From the NCBI GenBank assembly GCA_027924585.1, contig BSBM01000007.1, forward strand, positions 10,197,501-10,261,500: DNA of 64,000 bases. The letters run 5' to 3'. Under the pieces are notes generated by a model. That model made no database searches, was not told the DNA's origin, and was given only the letters and a program-made list of their open reading frames with translations. Below are positions 11,376-22,225 of this stretch, piece after piece. Position 1 is the first letter of the stretch; every line of letters starts with the position of its first letter. This stretch comes from Larix kaempferi. Its lineage: Eukaryota > Streptophyta > Pinopsida > Pinales > Pinaceae. The translations under genes were made by a program, and so were the position numbers.

Positions 11376-11876
11376 TGCTGAAATATTGTAACTTCTAAGA
11401 ATATTATATTTGTATTTTATTATTCCGGAGATGTTTCATTCCTCCAATGGGACTCTGTTATCTATTCAGAGATGTTTATTCCTCCGAGAGATTGTGGTAA
11501 CTAAGGTTATTAGATCTCCCATGTGAGGTCGGTCGTGAGTTATTTATTTAGGGGTTATTAGACTCTCTTAGAAGAGGTCGGCCCCATTAGGGTAAAAAGT
11601 CAGTCGGGAGATGATAATAAGTAGAGGAGGTGTGTTCCTCACTTATCTCATTTCATTCACTCACTTGTGATTGGCGCATAGGAGAGAGAGAGGTCTGCAT
11701 AGAAGGAGAAGGAGCTCTTGCTAGGGTACTACATATTGTATTGGTTGATTATCTATATTGAGGAAAGCTTTGTTGGGTTTTCTACCCCATGAAGGTTTCC
11801 CAGGGTAAATCTTTGTCTATCTTGTGATTGTGTTTCTTTTAGTGATCTTGCTTGTGAAATTAGGCTAAACTTAACA
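11376..11876 (+). repeat. 3' LTR of copia D
   Basis: The 501-bp LTR begins TGCTGAAATATTGTAAC and ends TTAACA. It is distantly similar to the family A LTR (TTATTCCTC block, GGTTATTAGA motifs, GAAGGTTTCCC block), so D and A are sister families. The five bases after it are AAGAC; the matching left duplication is lost. Confidence 0.85.
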
Positions 11877-12805
11877 AAGACAGCATGGGAAAAATACAGA
11901 GAACATATTTAATTAATCATCTTCCTTACTTAATCAACATTATACAAAGTCATGCTTAGGTCAGAAAATGAAACAATTACTCCAGTGTGCTATTAACTGT
12001 AAATGCTACACCTATAATTGCATAGAACTATTTAACTGAGAATAATAAGATAGAAAAGTCGAATCTGGTGAATGTAGGAGAAACAAACAACCCAAGGATC
12101 CTGCTCCACCCAACCTATTCCTGAAGACAGCCAAATTACTTTCCTTAGGACCCCCGAGCTTGTTCACTGAACCACTAGGAAGAAGAATCTGTATAAGATT
12201 TAGGTCATCTACTTGCAGCAACAAAGTAGTTTATCCAGTCATATAGAGTTAGCAGTTAAAGATACTTGCATAAGCACCTCTGGTTCTCTTCTCATAATAT
12301 TTTCAATAGCCTCACAATGCACTTCCACTTAGCCTCCCTATTCGAATCTCTCAGTGATCACCTGATACACTTGAGGAATTATTTCTGCAGAAAATAATGT
12401 AGAGCTTCCTGCTCAATTCGAATTGCCTTATCTAGGCTTCCTAGGCCTTTTAGTGGTTAACCTGGACATTAATTAGCCATCAGCTCTCTTCCACCCACCT
12501 AGGGGATAATGCCACAAATTTAGTGGTAGTTGTCCCATAACCAACAACTAGTGGTGGAGTGCAAATGCTGACATCTGTCCCATGCCTTCTAATAGCTTCC
12601 ATTCCTCCTAGTGGGTTAGTGAACACTCATTTAGTAGTTCCCTAGGGTGTTTGTCTCCTGTTTTAATTTATTAAATAATAAAAATCAGTCATTACAATCA
12701 TCCTCGATGAAATTTGGTCATAATTACAAAACTTTGTAATTATAATTTAATATAATGTTTTTGCAATAAAATAAATTGTCTCAAAATTTGGGTAGGTGAC
12801 ATACA
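11877..12805 (-). repeat. 3' LTR of gypsy-2, left end interrupted by copia D
   Basis: On the minus strand the LTR starts TGTATGTCACCTACCC right after a TTAAGGGGGGG polypurine tract. About 930 bp are visible before the copia D LTR. There are no long ORFs. The assignment of all of 11877-12805 to the LTR is by position; its true left end is not seen. Confidence 0.65.
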
Positions 12806-12816
12806 CCCCCCCTTAA
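12806..12816 (-). promoter_or_regulatory. Polypurine tract of gypsy-2
   Basis: The minus strand reads TTAAGGGGGGG immediately before the LTR start. Confidence 0.8.
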
Positions 12817-14391
12817 GTCTCAACATCATCCTCGATGTTGTTCATTCACTTTCTAAGTGTTCTTGAAACAGATCTAGGTATGCTACATGCATACTACTCT
12901 CCAACTCCCAGGTTTCCTCTTCTGGGCTAAGGTGCTTCCACTGCACCTTTACCTACCCAATGGTGAGATTCCCGAGTAGAGTTTCCCTCCTTTCGAGGAT
13001 ACAGTCTGGTTCCACCTTGAAATCATTGTCTTGTTCCACCTATAAATCATTCCAATTTATAACATGAGTAGCATCATGTACATATTTCTTTAAAACTGAA
13101 ATATGAAAAACATTATGTATTTTAGATTTGGTGGCAAAGCTAGTTGATATGCCACGAGTCCAACCCTTGACAAAATTTCAAAAGGAGAACAATACCTAGG
13201 TGCCATCTTGGCACAACTTTTTAGTTTTAATGAACTCTTCTTTGGTCTTACCTTAATGAAAACATGCTCACCAACCTAGAACTCTTTATGAGTCCTTTTA
13301 ATATCTGTTTGACTTTTTTTCCTATCTTGGGCAGCTTTAAGATTTATTTGTACCGGTTGCACAGTTAGTTCTATTTCCTTCAACAATTCAGGTCCTAAAA
13401 TAAATCTATTAACTAATTCATTCCAAGAAAATGGTGTATTGCATTTTCTACCAAAAAGAATTTCAAAATGGCTAAGCCTGGTTGATGCATGATAATGGTT
13501 GTTATATGCAAATTCTGCTAAATGGAAATAGTCCTCCCACTTACCAGGCTGGTCCTTAACATACATCCTTAGCATGTCTTCCAATATCTGATTCACTCTT
13601 TCTGTCTATCCATCCATTTGTGGATGAAATGTTGTGCTAAAGTTTAAGGTTGTATTCAACCCTTTAAACAAAGATCTCCAGAAGTTTCCAGTAAACTTAG
13701 AATCACAGTCTGAAACTATCACTTTTGGTATTCCATGCAATCAAAAAATCTGTTTCATGAAAATTTCTGCAATGTCTGGAGCCTTATGAGTAGTTTTTAC
13801 TAATATAAAATGTGCTTCCTTGCTGAGTTTATCTACTACCACCATGATGGAATCATTTTGTTTCTGATTCTTGGGTTGTCCAGTAATAACATCTATGCTT
13901 ATGATCTCCCATTTCCAACTAGGTATAGGTAATTGCTGTAACAGTCCACCCAGATGCTGATGTTCAACTTTTACTTTTTGACAGTCAAAACATTTAGCTA
14001 TATATTCTGCTACTTCATCCTTCATCCTGGGCCAATGATACTCTTTTTGTAACATAGTGATGGTTTTCTGATAACCTGGATGGCTAGAATAATGACTTTT
14101 GTGCATCTCATCTAAAATCATAATTTTTTTTATCTTTGGTACATTGGGCACATATAATCTGTTTTTGTACAGCAACAAGCCATTTTCTTTTTACTTGAAA
14201 TCTACCATAGAATTTTCAGAATTACTTTATGCTGTCTTTTCATGTAAATTTCTGTATTCTTCATCCGTTTTAATCCTTTCGAAAATCTGATTTTCCAAAT
14301 CAGTTGTGTATGTACTGATGGCTGAAATAAAATTTAACTTTGCATTACGACTTGAAGCATTAGCAACCTTGTTCTCTTTACCCTTTATATG
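12817..14391 (-). pseudogene. gypsy-2 integrase
   Basis: The HHCC zinc-binding segment is near 14100-13970 (MHKSHYSSHPGYQ...CFDCQKVK). The core has SIDVITGQP and VSDCDSKFTG, carrying the two Asp residues, and TERVNQIL, carrying the Glu. Stops replace Gln after MKQIF and in the DGQTERV motif (just right of 13596). The C-terminal domain continues past 13276 through a stop as GEHVFIKVRPKK to about 13130. The remaining 300 bases to the polypurine tract are degenerate. No chromodomain is recognisable. A linker with stops occupies 14180-14391. Confidence 0.85.
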
Positions 14392-14680
14392 CTAAATTTC
14401 AAAATCATATTCACTTAAAAAGGTTAGCCATCTAGCTTGTCTAGCATTCAAGTTCGTTTGATCTAGTAAATACTTCAGCCCCATGTTATCTACCATCAAA
14501 GTAAATTTTCTGCCAATAAGATGGTGATGCCACATTTTTAAGGCATGTATTACTGCTAATAATTCCACATCATATGTAGAGTAATTTTTCTCATGTATTT
14601 TCATCTTTCTAGACTCATATGCAATATCATATCGCTCTTGTGTTAGGACTCCACCGAGTCCGTCATACATGCATCGTGCA
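14392..14680 (-). pseudogene. gypsy-2 RNase H
   Basis: The segment reads DGLGGVLTQERYDIAYES, KNYSTYDVELLAVIHALK and KFTLMVDNMGLKYLL, the RNase H motifs of Ty3/gypsy, ending LSEYDFEI before a stop. The frame is shifted relative to RT: a small deletion near 14680 destroys the first Asp motif (expected TDA, seen TMHV). Confidence 0.88.
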
Positions 14681-15658
14681 TACTATGAAATATTTATTAG
14701 GATTTGCAATTCTAAGAATAGGTGCTGTAGTTAGTAATTCCTTCAACTCCTTAAAACTATCTGCACACTTTTGATCCCATACAAAATTCTTCCCTTTCTT
14801 CTGTAAGGAGCTTATGGGGTTTGCAATCTTTGAAAAACCTTCTATGAATTTTCTATAATATCCTGTAATCCCCATAAATGATCGAACATCTGTCACATCT
14901 TTAGGAACCAACCATTCATTAATGGCTTTTATCTTATCGGGATCAACCAAAATTCCTTCCTTAGATATTATGTTACCTAAATACTGAATCTTATCCTTGT
15001 GAAAGTCACACTTACTAAACTTAGCATATAATTGATTATCTCTCAGAACTTGTAAAATAATATGCAGATGTTCGTCATGTTCTTCCTTACTTTTAGAATA
15101 TACCAGAATGTCATATATGAACACAATGATGAACTTATCTAAATACTTGTGCATAATATTATTCATTAAACACATAAATGCTGCCAGGGCATTAGTCAAC
15201 CCAAATGGCATGACTACGAACTCATAATGTCCATATCGAGTTCTAAAGGATGTTTTAAAAATATCCCCATCCTTCACAAGAACTTGATGATATCCTGACC
15301 TTAAATCAATCTTTGAAAATATCGTTGCTCCACGCAGTTGATCAAATAGATCGTTTATGCGGGGCAACGGATACCGATTCTTGATTGTCATCTTATTCAG
15401 TTGGTAGTAATCTATACAAAGTCTTAAAGTGTCATCCTTCTTCTTAACAAAAATAACAGGTGCTCCCTAAGGAGACACGCTGGGTCTTATATAGTTTTTA
15501 TCAATCAGTTCCTTCAACTGTGATTTCAACTCATTTAATTCTAGTATATTCATCCTATATGGGGCTTTGGAGTTTGGTATCACACCCGGTATAAGCTCAA
15601 TGGTAAAATCTAGATCTCTTTTCGGGGGTAACCTTGGAATCTCTTCTGGAAAAACATC
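14663..15658 (-). pseudogene. gypsy-2 reverse transcriptase
   Basis: The open part 15391-14663 contains [63 protein letters not shown] and the connection start. The upstream part through 15658 adds the N-terminal motifs ([27 protein letters not shown]), with a TAG at 15467-15469. The catalytic box is FIYD where the family has F-[VI]-D-D, so the first catalytic Asp is replaced by Tyr. This, plus the stop, makes it inactive. Confidence 0.9.
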
Positions 15659-16200
15659 CTAGAATTCTTTTAGGATAGGTATATCTTCTAGTTTCAGTTT
15701 GTCTTCTTTTGTAATTGACTCCTCATGTACTACATTCACTGCAAACATATTACATCCTTTTCTAACTGCTCTTTTTACTTGCATAGCTGAAATCTGTCTA
15801 AGTAATGTCTTTCTAGGGATACCCTTTACTTCTACTATTTCTCCTTCATGATTTAGACAGGTAAAACGTTTCTCATAACAATTCAAAATAACATGATGTG
15901 ATTCTAACCAGTCCATTCCAATTAGGATGTCATAGGATCCTAAAGGTAAAACATTTAACTTGGTTTGTGTCTTTAACTGATTCATAGATAAAACACAACT
16001 TTCAACAAAATCAGACACTTTCCTTTTTGTTCATGTTGCTAGTTTAAATAGCCAGGATTTATAAAAAAAAATTGTTTTCAGATTAAAATTTTCTACTATA
16101 TCTGGAGATATATAACTTAGGCTAGCGCCTAGATCAATCAAAATAGAAACTGGGTGGTTTTGTAGCATACCTTCAATCTCTACCATAGAGACTTGATGCT
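15659..16200 (-). pseudogene. gypsy-2 aspartic protease
   Basis: The flap and C-terminal part are clear in 16018-15659 (LPLGSYDILIGMDWLESHH, CYEKRFTC). The upstream part reads SILIDLGASLSYIS: the catalytic D-[ST]-G triad is DLG, so the conserved Ser/Thr is lost. A stop lies between LFKLAT and TKRKV, at about 16030. The protease would cleave the polyprotein in the particle. Confidence 0.85.
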
Positions 16201-16715
16201 CCTATTGCCTGTTGTCTAGAGCTACATTAATTCTAGGCATATCTCTTGCCAAGTCTCCCATAGTAGGTTCAGCTTGTATGGAGTGAATATTATTGGCTGT
16301 CTGCTTCCTTTCGGGGCATTCTGAAGTATAATGAGGACCTTGACACTCAAAACATTTTATAGGTGTCCTCTGGTCATTAGATCTGGTAGCATTGGGTGTA
16401 TTTCTAGGAGCTATAAAATTCTAGTGCTGATTATTTCTGGGACTATTTCCTTGGAAATTCCAATTTGGAAAGTTTTTCTTTTGAAAACCAGAATTCCCAT
16501 TGAACCTAAAATTCTTCTTTTTTAGCTCAAAGTTGCTAGGTTTATGATTTTTCCAGTTAGATATCCCTTCTCTTTTCCGGTTGGTATCCTAGCAGAAAGT
16601 TGCTTTCCTCATGGCTTCTTCTAAGGTCTTTGGATTGTCATACTCTATTATGTCCTTGATGTTGAAAGGTAGACAAATCAAATACTTCTGAATCTTTGTT
16701 TTTTCCTCTATAAGA
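16201..16715 (-). pseudogene. gypsy-2 gag C-terminal part with zinc knuckle
   Basis: Minus-strand reading gives EEKTKIQKYLICLPFNIKD, then TLEEAMRKATFC, a basic Asn/Arg-rich tail, and a knuckle-like CFECQGPHYTSECPERK (only three residues between second Cys and His, one fewer than usual). Stops follow TFC and lie in the tail. The N-terminal side is cut by A-2; the preceding codons are at 58511-58779. Confidence 0.85.
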
Positions 16716-18944
16716 TGTTGATGTATATGTAACTTCGGAATGTATTTCATATATCTATATTGTATTCCTATAGAGATGTTATTATTCCTCTATACAGAAG
16801 TGTCGCCATTTATATTGTAAGTGTCTGTAATACCCCAATTTTGAACCCTTAGGCAATATTGGCTCTAATGTAAATATTGTAAATACGCGATGTATGTTTC
16901 CCTAGCGTGGAGCTCAAGGCCAAGGCCCCGCTAGTTTATGCTCGGATTTTATTTAAATTAGACACGCTTGATATTTTGTTACCCACGTGCTATTAAGCCA
17001 TGGGATATTGTAAATTGATGTAAATGTTTAATATGGAAATAAAATACCAAAAACTGGCTATGGAGGCAACGAATGAGAAGGGGCCACGTGTATCCACTAG
17101 GGAGTGGTGAGGGGGCTATGGGATTAAACCCTAGGCTGCCATTTGTCATTATGAGAACCCATTGACTTCCCTAGGTGACATTAATGCCTGCTGTAAGAAG
17201 GTGGTTGAGATTTCAGCCCATGGCTTCAATGGAGCATGGGCAGCCCTGAAATTCGTATGGGTGGGCATGGGCTCTGATTGCTTGGGTAAGAAGTCACTCA
17301 ACCTCATGGGAGGTTGCTTCATTCTCACCCCAGCCCATTGTGAAACTATCTAGTATCATTCCCATCCAAAAACGAGTGCCAGGAGTGAGGAAAAACCAGA
17401 AATCGCGACCTTGAGAGAACCCAGTTTTTGAAGGACCAAAAACGTCCAGATTTGGCATGGGACAGGGAAATCCAATGGGGGATCCAATAGCATGAACCTT
17501 GGGGTGAATTTGGGAGCATTAGCTACCCCGAAATCAATGGAAAAACCCAGTTTTTGCAGCTCAGAAAACGAGTGACGGATTTGAGTATTTGGTGAGCAGG
17601 ATGGTGAGAAATCAAGTGAGGATTGACTATGCATAGGTCGGGTGTGCTTGATAAACCCAGTGAAGGCTAGCATCTCAAGGACCAGCAGCTGGACCTTTCT
17701 ATACCCATCCTGAAGAGCACTGGAGGGAAGAGTTGCCCGAGGGACTGTGTAACAGAGAAGGGGATCTTCCTTGTGTTGGATGTGGTAGGTAATGTGGGTG
17801 CCTAACTGTTGAGCTCACTTGAGATGCATGTAGCTCTGTGGTTGAGCTCACTGGCTTAGCATTACCATCCTCTATCTTCTTGGATGCTTGACCAGAACCA
17901 TGGCTGTGAGTGAACCCAGCTAGTCCTCCTTAGTGGATACACAGCCCAGCTCGGGGGTGACCTCTCAGCTGAAAGAACACAAGCTGGACAGAGGTCTACG
18001 GTTGGGAGGAACGTTGCCCTTCCATAGCCAGTCGTTTGGACCATTACAATTCAAGATGAGTATTCTTGTGATTTAATTTATATACAGTCTGTGTTTTGCA
18101 ATGCATTCCGGTTACTGGAATGAAACGCATCATGATTTATGCAGTATGATAAATTGTCCATGCATTAATGAAATTAATGACTGCTACATGTATGTTGATA
18201 TGTGTATGCTGAACGCATGAAGTAATTGTATGCACATGTAATGTTTAGTTTTCCGCTGTGTTGATATTGAGATGAATCTGTGTATGGACGTTTTTAAATT
18301 GTTAGAAATTTATGGGCAAGAATTCTTTAGGCTAAGTCTATCTAAAAGCCTGTGTGTTGATTAACGTTTCCTCCCTTGCACGGGAATGCTGGAAGGGAGC
18401 GTTACAGTGTCGTAACTTATACTTGATGGGTTACTAGACCACCTTGTTGGGGTCGGCCCTGTATAAGTCATGTGGGTCAAAGGGTTATTAGACAACCCTA
18501 TTGCGGGTCGGCCATGTGGGTCAAAGGATTATTAGACCACCCTATTAGGTGTTGGCCCAGTTATCATTATGTTATGTGGTTAAGTTAAGGCCGACCTAGT
18601 AAAGGTTATTAGGAAAGTCAAGTCACGTATAAACAAAGTGTGGGAGGCACTATATTTCATCATTCTATTCTCTCTCACTCTCAAGAGAGTGGTGCACTTG
18701 TGGAGGAGGAGAAGCTGCTGCTAGGAGATGTCTATCTCTTATGCTTGGGTTGTATGATTGCTCTATCTATCTCTGAGGAAGTTATTGGGGTTTTTCACCT
18801 TTATGGTTTTCCCCAAGTAAACTCTGTGTCTCTTGTGTGCTTACATTATTGTGTCCATGATTGATATTCTATAGATATGTTGTACATGTTGTTCTCTCAG
18901 TTAAGAACCTAGATCAGATTGAAGTAAATTCTGAAAATCTAACA
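16716..18944 (+). repeat. 5' LTR of copia A-2, interrupted by solo LTR G
   Basis: The LTR is in two pieces, 16716-16825 and 18412-18944 (643 bp net), against 645 bp for the 3' LTR. It ends AAAATCTAACA next to the primer site. Three GGGTTATTAGAC-type repeats lie in U3. Confidence 0.92.
16826..18406 (+). mobile_element. Solo LTR G (gypsy-type, 1581 bp) inside A-2 5' LTR
   Basis: It begins TGTAATACCCCAATTTTG and ends GGGAGCGTTACA, with perfect 5-bp flanks GTGTC at 16821-16825 and 18407-18411. TG...CA ends, inverted TGTAA/TTACA termini, size, and absence of coding capacity fit a solo LTR left by LTR-LTR recombination. The TGTAAYACCCC start is typical of plant gypsy LTRs. The strand is not determined by the sequence alone. 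Short ORFs inside have no recognisable domain. Confidence 0.85.
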
Positions 18945-18956
18945 TGGTATCGGAGC
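18945..18956 (+). promoter_or_regulatory. Primer binding site of copia A-2
   Basis: TGGTATCGGAGC abuts the LTR and differs at one base from the initiator Met-tRNA complement. Confidence 0.88.
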
Positions 18957-20095
18957 CAGCCTGAACGGAGGCATGGTATGGCATGTATGACACTTGTTGC
19001 AATTGCGAAGCTAGGGCTTGATATAGAGAAAACAAGTCATCGTAGCACTTTCGCTATAAATAAATTTTGGAAAGGTTTTAGGGATTGAAAATTGTACAGG
19101 GCAAATTTAAGATACCCATGTACCTAGTGTCCAAAGGAAAACCTCTAATTCGTTGTACTTTGTGATTTATGATCTATACAATATAGGGTTTCTGCCTCTT
19201 CCAGATCTCAGTCATAATCAGGTGACCTTGGAAAAAGGTCATAACTTTGGCTAGGAAGCTCTAAATGAAATTTCATAAAAATGGACAGGTAGTGCATGGA
19301 CTATAATTTCTCAGATGTCTTTTTCAGAGGCCGAAACTGAACCAGTGACACGTGGAACGCCGTACAAGTTCGCTTTGTTGTTTTATCCCATAAACAGGTC
19401 ACGTTGTGACACTTGTCATAAGTCTCTCTCAGAGAATCCATTTTGAGGTCAAACATGTAAGGTTGGAAAGATGACAGCTCGGGCTATCATCAAAAAAAAT
19501 TTCAGACACTATGGATTGAAAAGTTCAGAGTTACACCAGAAACAATCAGGTACATATTTCTGTCAAAACATAATTATTTTTTAGCACCTTCATTCATGGC
19601 TTCTAGAATTTAGGGTTTCGAAGAAAGTTGGAATTTTTGTAATTGGATACTATGACTGAGTTCTACTCATCAAAATAGAAATTCAGAGACCAAGATCAGA
19701 ATTTTCGGTTGGGAAGAAGGTCGGGCTTGATCAGACCCTAGTTCAGGACTTTGATCGGAAAAGTGGAAAATTAGGGATTCTGTAAAAATGGGAATTTTTG
19801 AAATATGTGACCATGGCTAGAAGCTCCTCAGAAAACTAGAAGCTTAGAGCTTTGGATCGAACCTTTTAATTGGGCAGAAGGGTGGACTTTATCAAACCCT
19901 AGTTCGGGGTCATGTCTAGTGAATCCGGAAGTTTCAAAGGCAAATTTGAGGGGTGAAACATTGCAATTTTCAAATTCTGAGTATACCAGCTTGATCATCT
20001 CATCAAGGTGCATATTTCTATCCTTTCGGAAGTTTGAATTTTTAGGGTTTCTCTGACAAACCCTAATCCAGCTCCAGATCTAGTTCCTACAAATC
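18957..20095 (+). other. copia A-2 untranslated leader
   Basis: This 1.1-kb leader aligns throughout with the A-4 leader (32357-33509). It has no gene. The bases that should precede the gag ATG lead straight into codon ~25 of gag, because the start codon region is deleted. Confidence 0.75.
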
Positions 20096-20220
20096 AAGTG
20101 GATTGGGTTAATCCTAGAAGAGAATGGATTGGTCACCTGCATAAGTGAAGAAGTTCCTGTTTCAGAGAAAGATGAGGCTAAGGCCTCACATAAGAATATT
20201 ACAAGCAATATCGACAGGTA
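20096..20220 (+). pseudogene. copia A-2 gag stub
   Basis: About 40 codons read KWIGLILEENGLVTCISEE, then VPVSEKDEAKASHKN, then directly YYKQY-like codons. These match A-3 gag residues about 25-55 and the A-1 gag tail. Both the start codon and the whole middle of gag, including the zinc knuckle, are deleted. The same two deletion junctions occur in A-4. It cannot be translated as gag. Confidence 0.8.
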
Positions 20221-21104
20221 TGACTTATCCAGGTATGTTTCAAGATTTGTTCATGATTAAGTTTATGGTATGTTTGTCTTCATGTTATTACGGTTAGTAA
20301 AATCTTGATTAAATTTAGACTTGTTGTGTCACCTTAATAAAATTATGAATGCATAATAGAAGATATTCATTGATTAGGGTGTTGACACTTATGATTGCAC
20401 TAATGCATTATGATGTTGTATGAGGTTTATGTTGTCCGCTAACATGAAAGGTACACCAAGAAAGAAAAATCATGTTCTAGTTCAAGAACATATGATCATG
20501 ATAACATGAAGACAAAGATTCATCCATTATCATGGATCACTTAGAAAATATACTTACGAGGTATGTATAACTTGGTTCTATAATGGTTAACCTATGAGAT
20601 ATGCAGGTTACTAGCACAAGTCATTGAACAGAACAAGAAGACATCATGTGTATATGTTAGACATAACTAGCTAACATACCAATCCATGTCTTTTTTTCTT
20701 ATATCTAGTTAGAATCCTACCAGGTGTTAGGATCCCTTATATAAGTATACTTGGTATGATTGGTTATGTTTATTCATAAAGTTTAAATGTAAGTAATCTA
20801 GGGTTTATGCATTTTGTGTCTCTTATCTTGATTGATGATTTAACTAACCAGAAGAGTCCTATGATCAAATAACAATATGCATGAATAAAAGAAGACTTCC
20901 CTGAAACCTTGAATACTAATGTTTATTATCTATATTTGAATTGATCATGACTATATATGTTTAAGATTATTGTGTTTAGATAGTATTAAGATTATACTAA
21001 TGAATGTGTGATTATGTATGAGACCTCGAGGATAACACAATGATGATACTAATAAGCATGCATAGCGATTAAGAATGGATATAAGTTGAAGGACAGGTAA
21101 TACA
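20221..21104 (+). other. copia family A spacer 1 (non-coding)
   Basis: The spacer replaces the region where protease and integrase would be. It starts at a CAG/GTATGACTT junction and contains GAG/GTATGTATAAC (about 20558) and TATGCAG/G (about 20607), which look like splice donor and acceptor signals. It is conserved in A-4 and, in part, in A-1 and A-3. No protein domain is seen. Confidence 0.7.
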
Positions 21105-21236
21105 GGAAGCAAAGATCAAGAGGGAGTACACTCCAGTTGTTCCTTCAAGAAAGCAAAGATCAAGAGGGAGCACATTCCAGTTGTTCTTGCAAGGAAGCAA
21201 AGATCAAGAAGGAGCACACTTCAGTAGTTTCTGCAA
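21105..21236 (+). repeat. 44-bp tandem triplication over the integrase stub start
   Basis: Three copies of a 44-bp unit (GGAAGCAAAGATCAAGAGGG followed by AGCACACTTCAGTAGTTTC-like sequence) occur here. A-4 has one copy at the same place (about 34534), so the triplication is specific to A-2. Confidence 0.9.
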
Positions 21237-21345
21237 GGATGCAGATATTCAGAGGGAGTTGTCCACTTCTCACAATCCACATCAAAATGGAGTTGCAGAA
21301 AAGAAGCAAAGACTGAGAGGGAGTCCACCCAACAAACAAACAAAG
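21205..21345 (+). pseudogene. copia A-2 integrase stub
   Basis: One frame reads FCKDADIQRELSTSHNPHQN then GVAEKKQRLRGS. This is the end of the copia integrase core around its catalytic Glu (family form: [23 protein letters not shown]). Nothing of the HHCC domain or the two Asp motifs remains. The same stub is in A-3 and A-4. Confidence 0.85.
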
Positions 21346-21760
21346 ATAAGTATTTGAATTATCATTTCTTGCATATTTTATTGTTTAAATATTACTGTTC
21401 AATAATGTATATACTGATGTTCCTAGAATTAGGTTGTGCGTATTAGAATAGTTGCATTGATGAACAGTATACTACTAATATACATGGGTAAGTGGCCTAT
21501 GGCAGTGTACAACATTCCATTTCTACTTACCTGGAATGAAACCTCTTTCCTGACATGTTGGGAGTTGTGCACACTCTTAACAATGTTCTGTTAGAGATTG
21601 GAAGGAATCTAGAAAGCTACGGGATATGGATAAATGTTGTATTGAAGCATTGGCTAAGATAATTGCATGACTATATGACATATTTATTTATGTATAAGAA
21701 TTTGTTCTGAAAACTATGAGATGTTTTCAAATCATGCAATTTAACTTGTTGTGTAGGAAA
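21346..21760 (+). other. copia family A spacer 2 (non-coding)
   Basis: This AT-rich spacer begins AAAGATAAGTATTTG and ends TTGTTGTGTAG/GAAAG, again resembling intron borders. It is shared with A-4 (34690-35104) and, in reverse, A-3. No gene. Confidence 0.7.
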
Positions 21761-22225
21761 GATTGTATACCATCACCTACAAAAGAAGGACTACAACATT
21801 TGTTTAGCAGCAAAGTTATCTATTGAAAATATTGAAGATATTAAAGTTCCTGGGATCTGGGAAGAATGCCATGATCAAGGAGTACTAATCGATCATGAAG
21901 ATGTTTGGGATGGAGTCCCAAGACCTGAAGGAGATTCTCTAGTGAATTCCAAGAGGATCTACAAGATCAAGCATGCTGCAAGTGGTAGCATAGATACTTT
22001 TGCTCCTATAGCCAGATACACTTCCATTAGATCAGTACTTGCTCTCGCTGCAGTGATGAAGTGGAAGATACACCAGATGGATTTCAAGACAACTTTCTTG
22101 AATGGCGTAGTTGTATGTGGAGCAGCCACTTGGTTCTGAGACACATGACAAGGAGTCATATATGTGCAGAACTTGGTATGGTAGGATAGACAACTTTCTA
22201 TCTAGTTTGGGCTATACCAAGAGTA
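21761..22225 (+). pseudogene. copia A-2 RT, 5' part (up to A-3 insertion)
   Basis: Reading frames give IPRGSTRSSMLQ-type shifts, then NSKRIYKIKHAASGSIDTFA, PIARYTSIRSVLALAAVMKW and MDFKTTFLNGVV (RT motifs 1-2). A small deletion then shifts the frame. The block that should carry LKKALYGLKQAP is missing (junction about 22168). The coding sequence stops at GAGTA (22221-22225), the target duplication of A-3, and resumes at 29288. Confidence 0.85.

Larger units (their letters stand above)
7058..11876 (+). mobile_element. Ty1/copia D, 5' end lost
   Basis: This is a plus-strand copia element with gag zinc knuckle, protease, integrase, RT and part of RNase H, then a 1.2-kb repeat-rich 3' region, a polypurine tract (AAGGGGGAG) and a 501-bp 3' LTR. 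Everything 5' of position 7058 (LTR, primer site, most of gag) is missing at the junction with the A-1 LTR. The partner half is not present on the left side of A-1, so a deletion must have followed insertion. The 3' LTR abuts what appears to be gypsy-2 LTR sequence. Confidence 0.85.
11877..16715 (-). mobile_element. Ty3/gypsy-2, main part (3' LTR to middle of gag)
   Basis: The minus-strand order is gag (zinc knuckle), protease, RT, RNase H, integrase, the standard Ty3/gypsy order, followed by a polypurine tract and LTR. The gag is cut at 16711-16715 by copia A-2 and continues at 58506-58779. The RT closely resembles the IFG7-like gypsy family of conifers (my recollection of that family, not a search). 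Multiple stops and frameshifts show it is an old, dead copy and the oldest visible layer of the nest. Confidence 0.88.

Noticed and set aside
16826-18406. DNA transposon with TGTAA/TTACA inverted ends
   Set aside because: The inverted match is only about five bases, the duplication is 5 bp, and the TGTAATACCCC start fits a gypsy LTR better.
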